Shown here: positions 24,117 through 33,095 of the stretch, piece by piece
Layout of the letters: each line of letters opens with the position of its first letter
Numbering within the stretch: the first letter of the stretch is position 1
NCBI RefSeq assembly: GCF_026012015.1
Contig: NZ_BRXR01000001.1
Span: 714,001 to 778,000 of the forward strand
DNA length: 64,000 nt
Source: Clostridium omnivorum
GTDB taxonomy: Bacteria > Bacillota > Clostridia > Clostridiales > Clostridiaceae
Direction of reading: 5' to 3'
Translations under genes and position numbers: made by a program
Notes under the pieces: generated by a model
Databases searched by the model: none
What the model saw: only the letters and a program-made list of their open reading frames with translations
What the model was told of the DNA's origin: nothing

Positions 24117-25040
24117 ATGGCATTAGTTACTACCAAGGAAATGTTTAAAAAAGCCTATAAAGGCGGGTATGCAATTGGAGCATTTAACATTAATGATATG
24201 GAAATAATCCAAGGCGTTGTAAATGGAGCTAAAGCTCAAAATTCACCAGTAATATTACAAGTGTCCTCCAGTGCAATTAAATTTGCAGGAGCTAAATATT
24301 TAAGGCATATGGTAGAAGCAGCTTCAGAAGAAACTGGTATAGATATAGCTCTTCATCTTGATCATGGTGCTAATCTAGATATAGTTAAGCTTGCTATAGA
24401 AAATGGTTTTACATCAGTAATGTTTGATGGTTCACATTATGAATATGAAGAAAATGTTAGATTAACTAAGGAAGTAGTTGAATATGCCCATGCTAGAGGA
24501 GTTGTAGTTGAGGCAGAACTTGGACAACTTGCTGGCGTAGAAGATGAGGTTTCTGTTGAACACAGCAAATATACTGATCCGAGTCAAGCTGAAGATTTTG
24601 TAAAAAGGACCGGTGTTGATTCTTTAGCTATTGCCATAGGAACAAGCCATGGTGCTTATAAATTCGCTGGAGAAGCTAAATTGAGATTTGATATTCTTGA
24701 AGATATCCAAAGTAGATTACCTGGCTTCCCAATAGTTCTTCATGGTGCCTCTGCTGTAGATCCAAAATATGTTGAAATGTGTAATCAATTTGGAGGAAAC
24801 ATAGCAGGAGCTAAGGGAGTACCTTTAGATATGCTTAGAAAAGCTTCATCAATGGCTGTATGTAAAATAAATATGGACACTGATTTAAGGCTTGCAATGA
24901 CAGGTATTCTTAGAAAGTTCTTAGCAGAGAATCCAAAAGAATTTGACCCTAGAAAATACATGGGTGCTGCAAGAACTGCTATTCAAGAGTTAGTTGAAAA
25001 CAAAATTAAAGATGTATTAGGCTCTGGAAATACACTTTAA
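24117..25040 (+). CDS. fba: Class II fructose-1,6-bisphosphate aldolase
   Basis: 307 residues from MALVTTKEMFKKAYKGGY. Zn-dependent aldolase of glycolysis and gluconeogenesis, splitting fructose-1,6-bisphosphate to glyceraldehyde-3-phosphate and dihydroxyacetone phosphate. The catalytic Asp and Zn-His are in IALHLDHGAN. FTSVMFDGSHYEYEENV, VVEAELGQLAGVED, IAIGTSHGAYKF and FPIVLHGASAV hold the other conserved Zn and substrate positions. AAAGGTGG precedes the ATG at 24117, and a GTG/ATG 18 bases further upstream is rejected. It stands alone with its own terminator. Confidence 0.96.
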   Translation: MALVTTKEMFKKAYKGGYAIGAFNINDMEIIQGVVNGAKAQNSPVILQVSSSAIKFAGAKYLRHMVEAASEETGIDIALHLDHGANLDIVKLAIENGFTSVMFDGSHYEYEENVRLTKEVVEYAHARGVVVEAELGQLAGVEDEVSVEHSKYTDPSQAEDFVKRTGVDSLAIAIGTSHGAYKFAGEAKLRFDILEDIQSRLPGFPIVLHGASAVDPKYVEMCNQFGGNIAGAKGVPLDMLRKASSMAVCKINMDTDLRLAMTGILRKFLAENPKEFDPRKYMGAARTAIQELVENKIKDVLGSGNTL

Positions 25041-25049
25041 AAGCCTAGA

Positions 25050-25075
25050 GAGGATAACTTGATTAAGTTATCCTC
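25050..25075 (+). terminator. Terminator of fba
   Basis: GAGGATAACTT and AAGTTATCCTC form a perfect 11-bp stem with a GATT loop, followed by a run of T residues. Confidence 0.93.
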
Positions 25076-25134
25076 TTTTTTATTTTACAAATGTATTATC
25101 TATAAAATAATTATAAAAAAATGCAAATTAAATA

Positions 25135-25163
25135 TTGACAAAACTGGAAAGCAGCTATACAAT
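25135..25163 (+). promoter_or_regulatory. Promoter of the peroxiredoxin gene
   Basis: TTGACA (25135-25140) and TACAAT (25158-25163) are separated by exactly 17 bases, a near-consensus vegetative promoter. Confidence 0.85.
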
Positions 25164-25169
25164 TAATAC

Positions 25170-25204
25170 ATAATCAATAATAATTATTAATTAATATTGA
25201 TTAT
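25170..25204 (+). promoter_or_regulatory. Inverted repeat over the peroxiredoxin transcription start
   Basis: ATAATCAATA (25170-25179) and TATTGATTAT (25195-25204) are perfect complements around an AT-rich centre that includes ATAATTATTAAT. The position, just after the -10 box, suits a repressor operator. The centre loosely resembles a PerR box, which would fit a peroxide-defence gene, but the match is partial. Confidence 0.5.
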
Positions 25205-25271
25205 ACATACAACTCACATTATATTAATAAAAGATAAATATATTTGTTTAAATAAAAGGAGGATTATTGTA

Positions 25272-25808
25272 ATGGAAAGATTTGTTGGTAAGGCAGCACC
25301 AAGTTTTAAAATGACTACAGCAATTGGTGACGGATCAGGTTTTGGAGAAGCAAAACTTGATGATTATAAAGGAAAATGGCTGGTAATGTTCTTCTATCCT
25401 CTAGACTTTACATTTGTATGCCCAACAGAAATTACTGGATACAGTAAAAGAGCTGAGGAATTTAAGAAGCTTGGGGCAGATTTATTAGCTGTAAGTATTG
25501 ATAGTGAACATTCTCATAAAGCATGGATTAATCTTGAAACTGAAAAGGGTGGGCTTGGAAAGATCAATTTTCCAATAGCTTCAGATATTACAAAGAATGT
25601 TGCTCGTGACTACGGCGTTCTTATAGAGGAAGAAGGCATAGCTTTAAGAGGCCTATTTATAATTGACCCTGATGGATTAATTAGATATTCTGTAGTTCAC
25701 GATTTGAATATTGGTAGAAGCGTAGATGAAACTCTTAGAGTACTCCAAGCACTACAGGCAGGTGGATTATGCCCAGTAGATTGGGAACCAGGAGAAGCAT
25801 TGCTATAA
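25272..25808 (+). CDS. Typical 2-Cys peroxiredoxin (AhpC/Prx1 type)
   Basis: 178 residues from MERFVGKAAPSFKM. The peroxidatic Cys is in DFTFVCPTE (about residue 51) and the resolving Cys in GGLCPVDWEPGE near the C-terminus. The enzyme reduces hydrogen and organic peroxides. AGGAGGATTATTGTA precedes the ATG; the frame is open upstream but has no other good start. No ahpF or thioredoxin reductase gene is adjacent, so the electron donor is unknown. Confidence 0.95.
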   Translation: MERFVGKAAPSFKMTTAIGDGSGFGEAKLDDYKGKWLVMFFYPLDFTFVCPTEITGYSKRAEEFKKLGADLLAVSIDSEHSHKAWINLETEKGGLGKINFPIASDITKNVARDYGVLIEEEGIALRGLFIIDPDGLIRYSVVHDLNIGRSVDETLRVLQALQAGGLCPVDWEPGEALL

Positions 25809-25849
25809 TACATTCTAACCCCAATTAGAATATATTAATTTCATTTAAA

Positions 25850-25879
25850 AAATAAACCGCTTAATATAGCGGTTTATTT
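25850..25879. terminator. Bidirectional terminator between prx and the nucleoid protein gene
   Basis: AAATAAACCGC pairs with GCGGTTTATTT around an eight-base loop. The stop codon of the convergent gene lies inside the stem. Confidence 0.85.
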
Positions 25880-26908
25880 TTCTATATAATTTATTACATG
25901 TTTTATTACAATATTTATAGATCCATCCCCATTTCTCTGAATTTCCATGCGTTCATTATCGTTATAGGTTTCTTCATTGATATATAAATCTATATCCTTA
26001 TCTATCTTTAATCTAACCCTCTTAAGTTTCTTCTCAACCCAAGCCTTATCAACGGGTACTTGTTCTTCAACACCATGAGCTGCTACAAATTCAATAAAAT
26101 CCTGCTTTGTCTGATGTTCCTCTTTAAATAAATCTTCTGAAAGCGCCTTAACATCTATATGTTCATCTTCTTTAAGCCTTTTTTTAATTGTACTTCTAAG
26201 TTTTTCAGCACTGTCAGCATCTTCACTAAGCCTATCTCGTGTCCAATTTTCTGCAGCACTTACAAAATTTCTTGTCATATCTCTTTCATTATTAACAACA
26301 CTACATCCAAGATAACTAGTAATAAAATAATTGGTTCCATATTCCTCTTTATCTTTATTATTTGATTTATCAATAACCATAAGATTAAATTCCTGCTCTT
26401 CTCGAATAGGCTTTATAAAAGCACATTTTTGAATCTTTTGAGAACTTACTGGAAGTCCTGTTACTTGTGGAATAATGTTAATATCTATTTTATTATCTTG
26501 AAAATCAACACTATGAGTATAATTTTTAATATAATCCAGCTTAAGTATTCCAAGCATTGGTCCAAATTCTGTTGAAATAGAAACAATAAGTAAATCACAG
26601 GATGGTATACTTCCTTTTGACTTCATTAGAATAAACATTTGCCTTGAAAGTTCTTTTGAAACTTCTAACAAATTGTTCATTCCATTTAAATATTCCTGAG
26701 ATAATTCTTTAACAATATTCCGTTCTGGATTGAAACAGGCATATTTTAGTTCTTCATCTTTTAAACATCTTTCTATATGTCTTAGTAAAAACTTGTATGT
26801 CTCCTCATTTAGATCTAAATAGAATTCATTTAATAAAGGCTCTTCAGAGCTATTGTCCAATATGTGTAGTACTGCCTCATTTATAGTAATTTCCTTAATG
26901 TATTCCAA
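25874..26908 (-). CDS. Nucleoid-associated protein, NdpA/YejK family
   Basis: 344 residues. The sequence fits the 37-kDa nucleoid-associated protein family (PF04245) as found in clostridia: EYIKEITINEAVLHILDN at the start, FILMKSKGSIPSCDLLIVSI, and NYFITSYLGCSVVNNERDMTRNF in the middle. The biochemical role is poorly known. The start is a TTG (26906-26908) behind AAGGTGAAG. It is monocistronic, convergent with the peroxiredoxin gene. Confidence 0.85.
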   Translation of the reverse strand: MEYIKEITINEAVLHILDNSSEEPLLNEFYLDLNEETYKFLLRHIERCLKDEELKYACFNPERNIVKELSQEYLNGMNNLLEVSKELSRQMFILMKSKGSIPSCDLLIVSISTEFGPMLGILKLDYIKNYTHSVDFQDNKIDINIIPQVTGLPVSSQKIQKCAFIKPIREEQEFNLMVIDKSNNKDKEEYGTNYFITSYLGCSVVNNERDMTRNFVSAAENWTRDRLSEDADSAEKLRSTIKKRLKEDEHIDVKALSEDLFKEEHQTKQDFIEFVAAHGVEEQVPVDKAWVEKKLKRVRLKIDKDIDLYINEETYNDNERMEIQRNGDGSINIVIKHVINYIEK

Positions 26909-26982
26909 TGCGCTTCACCTTCCACTATAAGCTAAATTCTTAATTAATTTTAATATAAAATTATAAAATGTCAATAAAAATA

Positions 26983-27018
26983 GCATGATAGTCTTATAAG
27001 TAAATAATCCTATCATGC
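26983..27018 (-). terminator. Terminator of the amylase gene
   Basis: GCATGATA and TATCATGC form a stem with a 20-base loop, followed on the minus strand by TATTTTTATTG. Confidence 0.65.
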
Positions 27019-27026
27019 AAACTAAT

Positions 27027-28541
27027 TTATTTTTCTATTATTAATATTTCACCATCTATTAAATTCACATTGCCATTAAATTTAAGTTTTTTATCTTTTC
27101 TTTTATTTGAATAAATAACCTTTGCATTTTTTAAATCTATAGATTGCTTCACACTTTTATCCCCTAAATTAATTAGTACATATACGCTATCATTATTTAA
27201 GGTTCTTTTAAAGGCAAATACGCTTGCTTCATCTGATTCAATCGTTCCAAAATTTCCATGCTTTAAAACTTCGCTATTATTTCTAATTGCTATCATCTGC
27301 TTATAAAAATTTAAAATTGAACCTTTATTTGACTGCTCTATATTTACTGCTACATCGTCAACTACATTATTTATGGGTTCCCAGGATGTATTTTGTGCTT
27401 TATCTTTATTATCCCATATAAAAGGTTCTCTTATTTTTTCATCTGGTTTTCCACCCATCATACCAGTTTCTTCTCCATAATATATGAATGGAGTACCAGG
27501 CAATGTTAATAAAATGGCTGCTGCCTTTTTCATTTTATCTGAATCACCATTGCATTTGTTAGCTACCCTGTCCATATCATGGTTTGTTAAAAAAGGACTA
27601 TCTATATAATTTTTATTGAACTTATCGTAGTACTCATAAGCGCTTTTTATCTGTTCAGACACCAAGAGGCCATTTGAACTGTTCACCATGTTTATTATCG
27701 CATCTCCTAAAGGAAAGTTAAAAGTAGAGTCTAACCCTTTAAAGTATGGTGCTATAGTTTTTGTATTGCTCCATACTTCCCCTAAAAGTACAGCATTTTT
27801 ATTCTGAGCTTTTACATAATCATTAAATTCTTTCCACCACTGTACATTCTTATCGCTTTCTTTATAGATGTGCATTGCAGCATCTAGTCTAAACCCATCA
27901 ACACCCATATCCAAATAAAATTTAGCAACCTTTTTCATTTCATCACGAACAGCACTGTTATCATAGTTTAAATCCGGCATTCCGCTCCAGAAAATAGAAT
28001 AATAATAGTCATCATTAAGCTTAGTCCATGGAAAAGTATTTATAGAAGACATTTCATTTACATCTGTATTCTTATCTGCCCAAATGTAATAATCCCTAAA
28101 CTTACTGTTTTTATCCTTAGAAGCTTCTTTAAACCATTGATTTTCTAAGCTTGTGTGGTTCATAACTAAATCCATAAGTACCATAATTCCTTCTTTATGT
28201 GCCTCTTTTATTAGCTCTTTAAAATCATCCATAGTTCCATACTCAGGATTAATTTTATAATAATCCGACACATCATATCCGTGATAGGATGGACTAGAAT
28301 TTATAGGAGTTAGCCATATCCCCTTAACTCCCAAGCCTTTTATGTAATCAAGCTTTTGAGTTATTCCTTTTATATCTCCCTTTCCATCTCCATTACTATC
28401 CTTAAAAGACCTAACAAAAATTTCATAAAATACTCTTCCTTCATAGCCATCATTTTGTGCAACCGTTTGCCTTGTGCATCCAAAAAAAAGTGTACTCACA
28501 ATACACAAAACTAAAAAGTATATTATCTTTTTTATTTTCAT
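27027..28541 (-). CDS. Alpha-amylase family (GH13) lipoprotein
   Basis: 504 residues. The N-terminal signal IIYFLVLCIVSTLFFGC is a lipoprotein signal with Cys22 as lipid anchor, so the enzyme sits on the outer face of the membrane. The GH13 regions are in order: LMDLVMNHTS, DGFRLDAAMH (nucleophile Asp), AVLLGEVWS (acid/base Glu) and SPFLTNHDMDR (third acid). It probably cleaves alpha-1,4-glucans or maltodextrins. No sugar transporter is adjacent. A 12-bp inverted repeat and a cre-like TAAACGGTTAAT lie upstream. Confidence 0.94.
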   Translation of the reverse strand: MKIKKIIYFLVLCIVSTLFFGCTRQTVAQNDGYEGRVFYEIFVRSFKDSNGDGKGDIKGITQKLDYIKGLGVKGIWLTPINSSPSYHGYDVSDYYKINPEYGTMDDFKELIKEAHKEGIMVLMDLVMNHTSLENQWFKEASKDKNSKFRDYYIWADKNTDVNEMSSINTFPWTKLNDDYYYSIFWSGMPDLNYDNSAVRDEMKKVAKFYLDMGVDGFRLDAAMHIYKESDKNVQWWKEFNDYVKAQNKNAVLLGEVWSNTKTIAPYFKGLDSTFNFPLGDAIINMVNSSNGLLVSEQIKSAYEYYDKFNKNYIDSPFLTNHDMDRVANKCNGDSDKMKKAAAILLTLPGTPFIYYGEETGMMGGKPDEKIREPFIWDNKDKAQNTSWEPINNVVDDVAVNIEQSNKGSILNFYKQMIAIRNNSEVLKHGNFGTIESDEASVFAFKRTLNNDSVYVLINLGDKSVKQSIDLKNAKVIYSNKRKDKKLKFNGNVNLIDGEILIIEK

Positions 28542-28600
28542 ATTTATCCCCCATCTTAATTAACCGTTTACTTTATGCTAATACAGGTTTTAATAAGTAC

Positions 28601-28634
28601 ATATAGTGTACAAAACTTTTATTGTACACTATAT
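28601..28634 (-). promoter_or_regulatory. Inverted repeat upstream of the amylase gene
   Basis: ATATAGTGTACA and TGTACACTATAT form perfect 12-bp arms with a 10-base spacer, 60-93 bases before the amylase ATG. A T-tract expected of a minus-strand terminator is missing, so an operator is at least as likely. TAAACGGTTAAT (about 28558-28570, minus strand) nearby resembles LacI/GalR or CcpA cre half-sites. Confidence 0.45.
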
Positions 28635-28667
28635 AATTATAAAAAAATATTAGTTTAAATCATTTAT

Positions 28668-29165
28668 TTAGGAACGTTTAATTGCTCTAGGATTGTATTT
28701 ATAACATAAATTTAGAAACTTTTCATCTGGTACAAACCTTATTTGTACTCTCTCATTCCCGCCTGTAACCATAGCAACATAAATTTGTGTATTAGCAGTG
28801 CTTGGATAAAAATTCAATACTTTTTCAGGTTTGTTGGAAAAATCCTTTACGTAGGTGCTGTTTTCAGGTGCTATGAGTTCTACTTCTTTTATATTAAAGC
28901 TAATTACTCTAGTTCTCTTTTTCATTTCTAATATTTTATCAATATCTATATCCCCATTTGTAAATTCATATTCATATTCTACAAATAGTTTTTTCTTTAA
29001 TATAAATAATCCACCAGATAAAGCTAAAAGTAAAAGACTGGGTATAACACTTCCTAAAATCATAGCAAGAAATCCTAAAACTAAAAATACATATACACCA
29101 CTGTTCGCCATTTTATATTTAGTTGTTTTAAATGTAGTCACTAACTGCTCATAAAAGTTGTCCAT
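28668..29165 (-). CDS. Small membrane protein, possibly DUF6106
   Basis: 165 residues. N-terminal helix MDNFYEQLVTTFKTTKYKM, then two close membrane segments (about 25-65), then a soluble domain ending YKYNPRAIKRS. I recall this layout for a clostridial family annotated DUF6106, but I am not certain of the number. AGGAGGAAAAAC precedes the ATG. It is upstream of the amylase on the same strand with the inverted repeat between them. The function is unknown. Confidence 0.75.
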   Translation of the reverse strand: MDNFYEQLVTTFKTTKYKMANSGVYVFLVLGFLAMILGSVIPSLLLLALSGGLFILKKKLFVEYEYEFTNGDIDIDKILEMKKRTRVISFNIKEVELIAPENSTYVKDFSNKPEKVLNFYPSTANTQIYVAMVTGGNERVQIRFVPDEKFLNLCYKYNPRAIKRS

Positions 29166-29346
29166 GTTTTTCCTCCTAAATACTAGTGCATTTTAACATA
29201 TATTATAACATATATTTGAGCATTCTTGACCTTTATTTTAGTTAACATAATAACCAAAAATTTAGGTAAATTTTTAGATAAAAAATATATAGCTTAATTT
29301 TTTCTTAATTTACAATATATTGTTTAAATTTACTTTTGTCATATGT

Positions 29347-29352
29347 TATAAT
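29347..29352 (+). promoter_or_regulatory. -10 box of the CYTH operon
   Basis: TATAAT preceded by TGT forms an extended -10 element 33 bases before the CYTH start codon. The -35 region is weak. Confidence 0.5.
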
Positions 29353-29384
29353 AATTACTAATGTAAAACTTAGAGGTGAAGGAC

Positions 29385-29930
29385 ATGCAGGAAATCGAAA
29401 CAAGAATAATTGACATAGATGTAGACGATATAAGAGAAAAACTTCTTAGTCTAGGTACAGAAAAAGTCAAAGTAGAAAACCAAATAAACAATATATTTGA
29501 TTTTACTGATAAAAGACTTTTATCTAAAAATGGGTATGCAAGAATACGAGAAGTTGAAGATCTTCTTCACGGTTATTCCCATTACTATATGACTACTAAA
29601 ACCTTAGTAAGCCAGGAAAAGTATAAAATAATGGATGAACACGAAATTGAAATAAGTAATGCTGAAGAAGGTAAAAAGATATTTTTATCTCTTGGCTTAG
29701 AACTTATTCAATCTATAAAAAAATACAGAGAAAGTTATAGATATAAAAACACTTTAATTGAAATAGATATTAATGATAAAAGTTTTTGTCCCTTTCCATA
29801 TATTGAGCTAGAATCAGATAATGAAGAAGAGATAAAAGAGATAGTACACCTGCTTGGTTATTCTATGAAGGATACCACTTCAAAAACAATTTATGAATTA
29901 TTAGATGATAAGGGAGTTAAAGGCTTGTAA
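29385..29930 (+). CDS. CYTH-domain protein (class IV adenylate cyclase/ThTPase-like)
   Basis: 181 residues from MQEIETRIIDIDVDDI. The CYTH signature ExExK appears as EIETR, with Arg in place of Lys. FDFTDKRLLSKNGYARIREVED, ESYRYKNTLIEIDINDKSFCPFPYIELE and the C-terminal SKTIYELL are typical of the tunnel-fold domain that binds triphosphate substrates. Activity could be CyaB-type cyclase or tripolyphosphatase; the sequence cannot decide. AGAGGTG is placed for the ATG at 29385 rather than the GTG nine bases earlier. The next gene overlaps by one base. Confidence 0.87.
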   Translation: MQEIETRIIDIDVDDIREKLLSLGTEKVKVENQINNIFDFTDKRLLSKNGYARIREVEDLLHGYSHYYMTTKTLVSQEKYKIMDEHEIEISNAEEGKKIFLSLGLELIQSIKKYRESYRYKNTLIEIDINDKSFCPFPYIELESDNEEEIKEIVHLLGYSMKDTTSKTIYELLDDKGVKGL

Positions 29931-30805
29931 TGTTTGGATATGTAACTCCTTGTAAAATGGAACTTAAAGTTAAAGATTTTGAGAAATTTAAAGCATACTA
30001 CTGCGGTCTATGCAAATCTATAAAGAAAAACTATGGTAATATACCTAGGATGACTTTAAATTATGATATGACCTTTTTAGCTATATTATTGGATTCCTTT
30101 CAGGATAAAAAGTGCGAATTTGAAAATCAAGGCTGTGTTGTACACCCCACTGGTAAAAAAGTAGTTATTATAAATAATAATGCTATTGACTATGCAGCCT
30201 TTTGTAATGTTTCATTAGCTTATTATAAGCTGCTGGATGATGTATGGGATGACAATTCCATTAAAAGCAAAGCTTATTCCTCTATATTGAAAAGCTATAT
30301 TGATAAAGTTCCTGTAAACTTAAGCTCACTTCAAATTAAAATTGAAGAAAAGCTAAAGGAACTCTATTTCCTTGAAAAGAATGCCACAGGAAAAAATATC
30401 GATGAACTTAGTAATCCTTTTGCAGAACTTACAGGTATAATCCTATCAAGTTTTAATGAAACATATAAAGATAAGCTATATTGGTTAGGCTATAACTTAG
30501 GTAAATGGATTTATATTATTGATGCATTTGATGACTTAGAAAAGGATATTCAAAAGAATAAATTTAATGCACTTAATGCTGCATATAATAGCAGTAACCT
30601 TCCTTATAATGAATTCTATGATAATATTGAAAGCCGAGTAGATTTTTTGTTAGTTTCCTGTGCTGCAAATTGTTATGAATCATTAGAAGGCATGGATCTT
30701 AAAAAGAACGAAGATATTATAAAAAATATATTACAGTTTGGATTAATGGAAAAAATGGACAAAGTTTTTAAAAGGAGTGTAAATGAGTATGAGAAATCCA
30801 TATGA
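29930..30805 (+). CDS. DUF5685-like Cys-containing protein
   Basis: 291 residues. It begins [36 protein letters not shown], with a C-x20-C-x2-C arrangement that may bind metal. [13 protein letters not shown] and [14 protein letters not shown] are helical segments reminiscent of all-alpha isoprenoid-synthase-like folds, in particular the D-x2-D motif. This matches DUF5685 as I know it. The gene is translationally coupled to the CYTH gene before it and overlaps the J-domain gene after it, so the three products probably work together. The function is unknown. Confidence 0.82.
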   Translation: MFGYVTPCKMELKVKDFEKFKAYYCGLCKSIKKNYGNIPRMTLNYDMTFLAILLDSFQDKKCEFENQGCVVHPTGKKVVIINNNAIDYAAFCNVSLAYYKLLDDVWDDNSIKSKAYSSILKSYIDKVPVNLSSLQIKIEEKLKELYFLEKNATGKNIDELSNPFAELTGIILSSFNETYKDKLYWLGYNLGKWIYIIDAFDDLEKDIQKNKFNALNAAYNSSNLPYNEFYDNIESRVDFLLVSCAANCYESLEGMDLKKNEDIIKNILQFGLMEKMDKVFKRSVNEYEKSI

Positions 30806-31400
30806 AATTCTTGAAATTAAAGAAGGTGCCTCAAAGGATGACATAAAAAAGGCATATAGAGAAATGGTTAAAAAATATCATCCTGATCAATACGGTGATA
30901 ATCCATTAAAAGATTTAGCTGAAGAAAAGCTAAGGGAAGTAAATGAAGCATATGATTATCTTATGAAAAATACTAGTGATAGCTCTAGTTATAGTAATAC
31001 TAATAGCTATACCAATAATAACTATGATTCAAACAGCAGCACTATATATAACGACATAAGAAGAGATTTACAAAATGGAAATCTAAATGCTGCTGAAGAA
31101 AGACTTAATAGGATTACAGTAAGAGATGCAGAGTGGAATTATCTTATGGGAGTATTATATTTAAGAAAAGGCTGGAATGACAATGCATTTAACTATATAT
31201 CAAATGCATGTAATCTAAACCCTTCAAATAGAGAGTATCAAGATACTTATAATCAGCTTAGAAACAGAAATAATGGTTATAGACAGGCTTATTATACTAG
31301 AAATGACAGGGATAATGACTGGTGCAACATATGTGCAACACTATGGTGTGCGGACAGCTTGTGTGAATGCTGTGGAGGAGATTTAATCTCCTGCTGTTAA
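30783..31400 (+). CDS. J-domain protein with a Cys-rich C-terminus
   Basis: 205 residues. An N-terminal J domain (about 5-65) has KYHPDQYG with the HPD motif that stimulates DnaK ATPase. An Asn/Ser-rich linker (about 72-95) and a TPR-like helical region (about 98-160) follow. The C-terminus is Cys-rich: [10 protein letters not shown], then LCECCGGD, then SCC. It lacks the DnaJ zinc finger and is not DnaJ itself. It overlaps the end of the DUF5685 gene by 23 bases. It probably brings Hsp70 to a substrate linked to the neighbouring genes. Confidence 0.88.
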   Translation: MSMRNPYEILEIKEGASKDDIKKAYREMVKKYHPDQYGDNPLKDLAEEKLREVNEAYDYLMKNTSDSSSYSNTNSYTNNNYDSNSSTIYNDIRRDLQNGNLNAAEERLNRITVRDAEWNYLMGVLYLRKGWNDNAFNYISNACNLNPSNREYQDTYNQLRNRNNGYRQAYYTRNDRDNDWCNICATLWCADSLCECCGGDLISCC

Positions 31401-31426
31401 TAATCTGAAAGAATAGGAATGATATT

Positions 31427-31927
31427 ATGAGTAAATCTTCAAATATTGCAAGAGGTGGTCTTTTAACTGCCTTAGGAGTAATTTTTATTTATCTTAGCAA
31501 CGTAGCTCCAACTAGCAAAATATATTTACTTGGAGTAGCTTCCTGCATTATTCCTTTGTCCATTATATGGACTAATATAAAAAATAGTATTGTAGTATAT
31601 GGAGCTACCTGTATATTATGCCTTCTTCTTATTGGATTTAAAGGCGGTGTCATAACTTACATTTTGTTTTTTGGATTATACGGCTTTGCAAAATATTATA
31701 TTGAGAAGCTGAGAAAACTGCCTATAGAGATATTATTAAAGATTCTATTTTTTAATGTTTCCATTGCTTTAATATTTTTAATATATAGAGTTTTCTTCGC
31801 AGGGCTTCTAAAAATAAATATAGCAATTCCACTTGCCATATTTATTTTTCAATTTGTATTCTTAGTATACGATTATGCACTAACACTATTTATTAGCTAT
31901 GTGAATAGACATTATTTAAAAAGCTGA
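31427..31927 (+). CDS. Hypothetical membrane protein (about five segments)
   Basis: 166 residues: LLTALGVIFIYLSNVAPTSK, a pair of central segments, and FQFVFLVYDYALTLFISYV. It resembles the small clostridial membrane proteins annotated DUF2232-like or ECF-substrate-component-like, but I cannot assign it. It follows the J-domain gene by 26 bases, on the same strand, and is probably the last gene of that operon before the terminator. Confidence 0.7.
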   Translation: MSKSSNIARGGLLTALGVIFIYLSNVAPTSKIYLLGVASCIIPLSIIWTNIKNSIVVYGATCILCLLLIGFKGGVITYILFFGLYGFAKYYIEKLRKLPIEILLKILFFNVSIALIFLIYRVFFAGLLKINIAIPLAIFIFQFVFLVYDYALTLFISYVNRHYLKS

Positions 31928-31950
31928 TATTCTATGAATATCAGCTTTTT
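31918..31950. terminator. Bidirectional terminator before galE
   Basis: AAAAAGCTGATATTC pairs with GAATATCAGCTTTTT around a three-base loop. It serves the J-domain operon and galE. Confidence 0.9.
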
Positions 31951-31951
31951 A

Positions 31952-32962
31952 TTAGTATTTAATAATATTTTCTCTTATTTCCCCCCATTTAAGGGCATCC
32001 GAAATTCCATCTTCAATGCTTTTTTCAGCTCTCCATCCAAGAAGCTTTAATGCAGTATCTGCATTACAATAGGAACCAGCAACATCCCCTGGTCTCGGAT
32101 CAGTTTCTTCCTTGTTTATTTTTTGATTATAAACTTTTTCGAAAGCACTAACTAACTCTTTTACTGTTACACCATTTCCTGTTCCAAGATTTATAACTAA
32201 ATAATGTCCATCTGGATTTTCAGACTTCTTAAAAGCTTCTTCAAAATTCTCTATAGCTTTTACGTGAGCCTTTGCTAAATCCCATACATGGATATAATCT
32301 CTAATTCCGGAACCATCACGAGTAGGCCAATTTACTCCAGTAATTTGGAACACTGGATTTCTTCCAAGTGCTGTATCTACAAGCTTTCCAAGCACATGGG
32401 ATGGAAACTTCACATGTACCCCAGATCTCATATTTGGATCTGCTCCTATTGGATTAAAGTATCTTAAAGCAATCCCTTTCATATCATAAGCATCACAAAA
32501 GTCTTTTAATATCATTTCCATCATAAATTTAGTTCTTGCATATGGACTTCTAGGATTCAATGGAGACTTTTCAGTTACCATAAAGTTATCCACATCATCA
32601 TATATTGATGCTGAGGAGCTAAAAATAATGTTTTTGCAACCTAATCTATTTAAATTTTTAAATAGTTCCAATGACTTCGCTACATTTTCAGTATAATAGC
32701 CATATGGATTTGATACTGAATCAGGAACAACAATTAACGCAGCAAAATGAATAGCATGTTTTATGTCTGGATGATCTTTGAATATTCTTTCTAAAATTTC
32801 TTTATCTGCTATATCTCCCTTATAAAAAATTCTATTTTTCGTAAATTCTTCTCTACCAGTAACTAGGGAATCCAGTATAACCGGCTCATGCCCTCTGTCT
32901 AATAAAGCTGAGCATACTGTACTTCCAATATATCCTGCTCCTCCTGTAACTAGAACCTTCAT
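31952..32962 (-). CDS. galE: UDP-glucose 4-epimerase
   Basis: 336 residues, extended short-chain dehydrogenase. The NAD-binding motif is VTGGAGYIGSTV and the catalytic residues are in FSSSASIYDD and SPYARTKFMME (Tyr-x3-Lys). YFNPIGADPNMRSG, PTRDGSGIRDYIHVWDLAKAH and RPGDVAGSYCNADTALKLLGW are typical of GalE. It interconverts UDP-glucose and UDP-galactose for galactose use or cell-surface polymers. It stands alone here, with no other Leloir gene nearby, so a role in surface glycan precursors is likely. Confidence 0.92.
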   Translation of the reverse strand: MKVLVTGGAGYIGSTVCSALLDRGHEPVILDSLVTGREEFTKNRIFYKGDIADKEILERIFKDHPDIKHAIHFAALIVVPDSVSNPYGYYTENVAKSLELFKNLNRLGCKNIIFSSSASIYDDVDNFMVTEKSPLNPRSPYARTKFMMEMILKDFCDAYDMKGIALRYFNPIGADPNMRSGVHVKFPSHVLGKLVDTALGRNPVFQITGVNWPTRDGSGIRDYIHVWDLAKAHVKAIENFEEAFKKSENPDGHYLVINLGTGNGVTVKELVSAFEKVYNQKINKEETDPRPGDVAGSYCNADTALKLLGWRAEKSIEDGISDALKWGEIRENIIKY

Positions 32963-33095
32963 TTGCTTTCATCCTTTCCAATAAAATAAATTCAAATTAA
33001 TTTTTTTACATAGTTTATATTTTATACTTATAACAATATTTTGGCAAATGATTATACTTAATTTTACATTTAATACATATATTATTTACCTTTTA

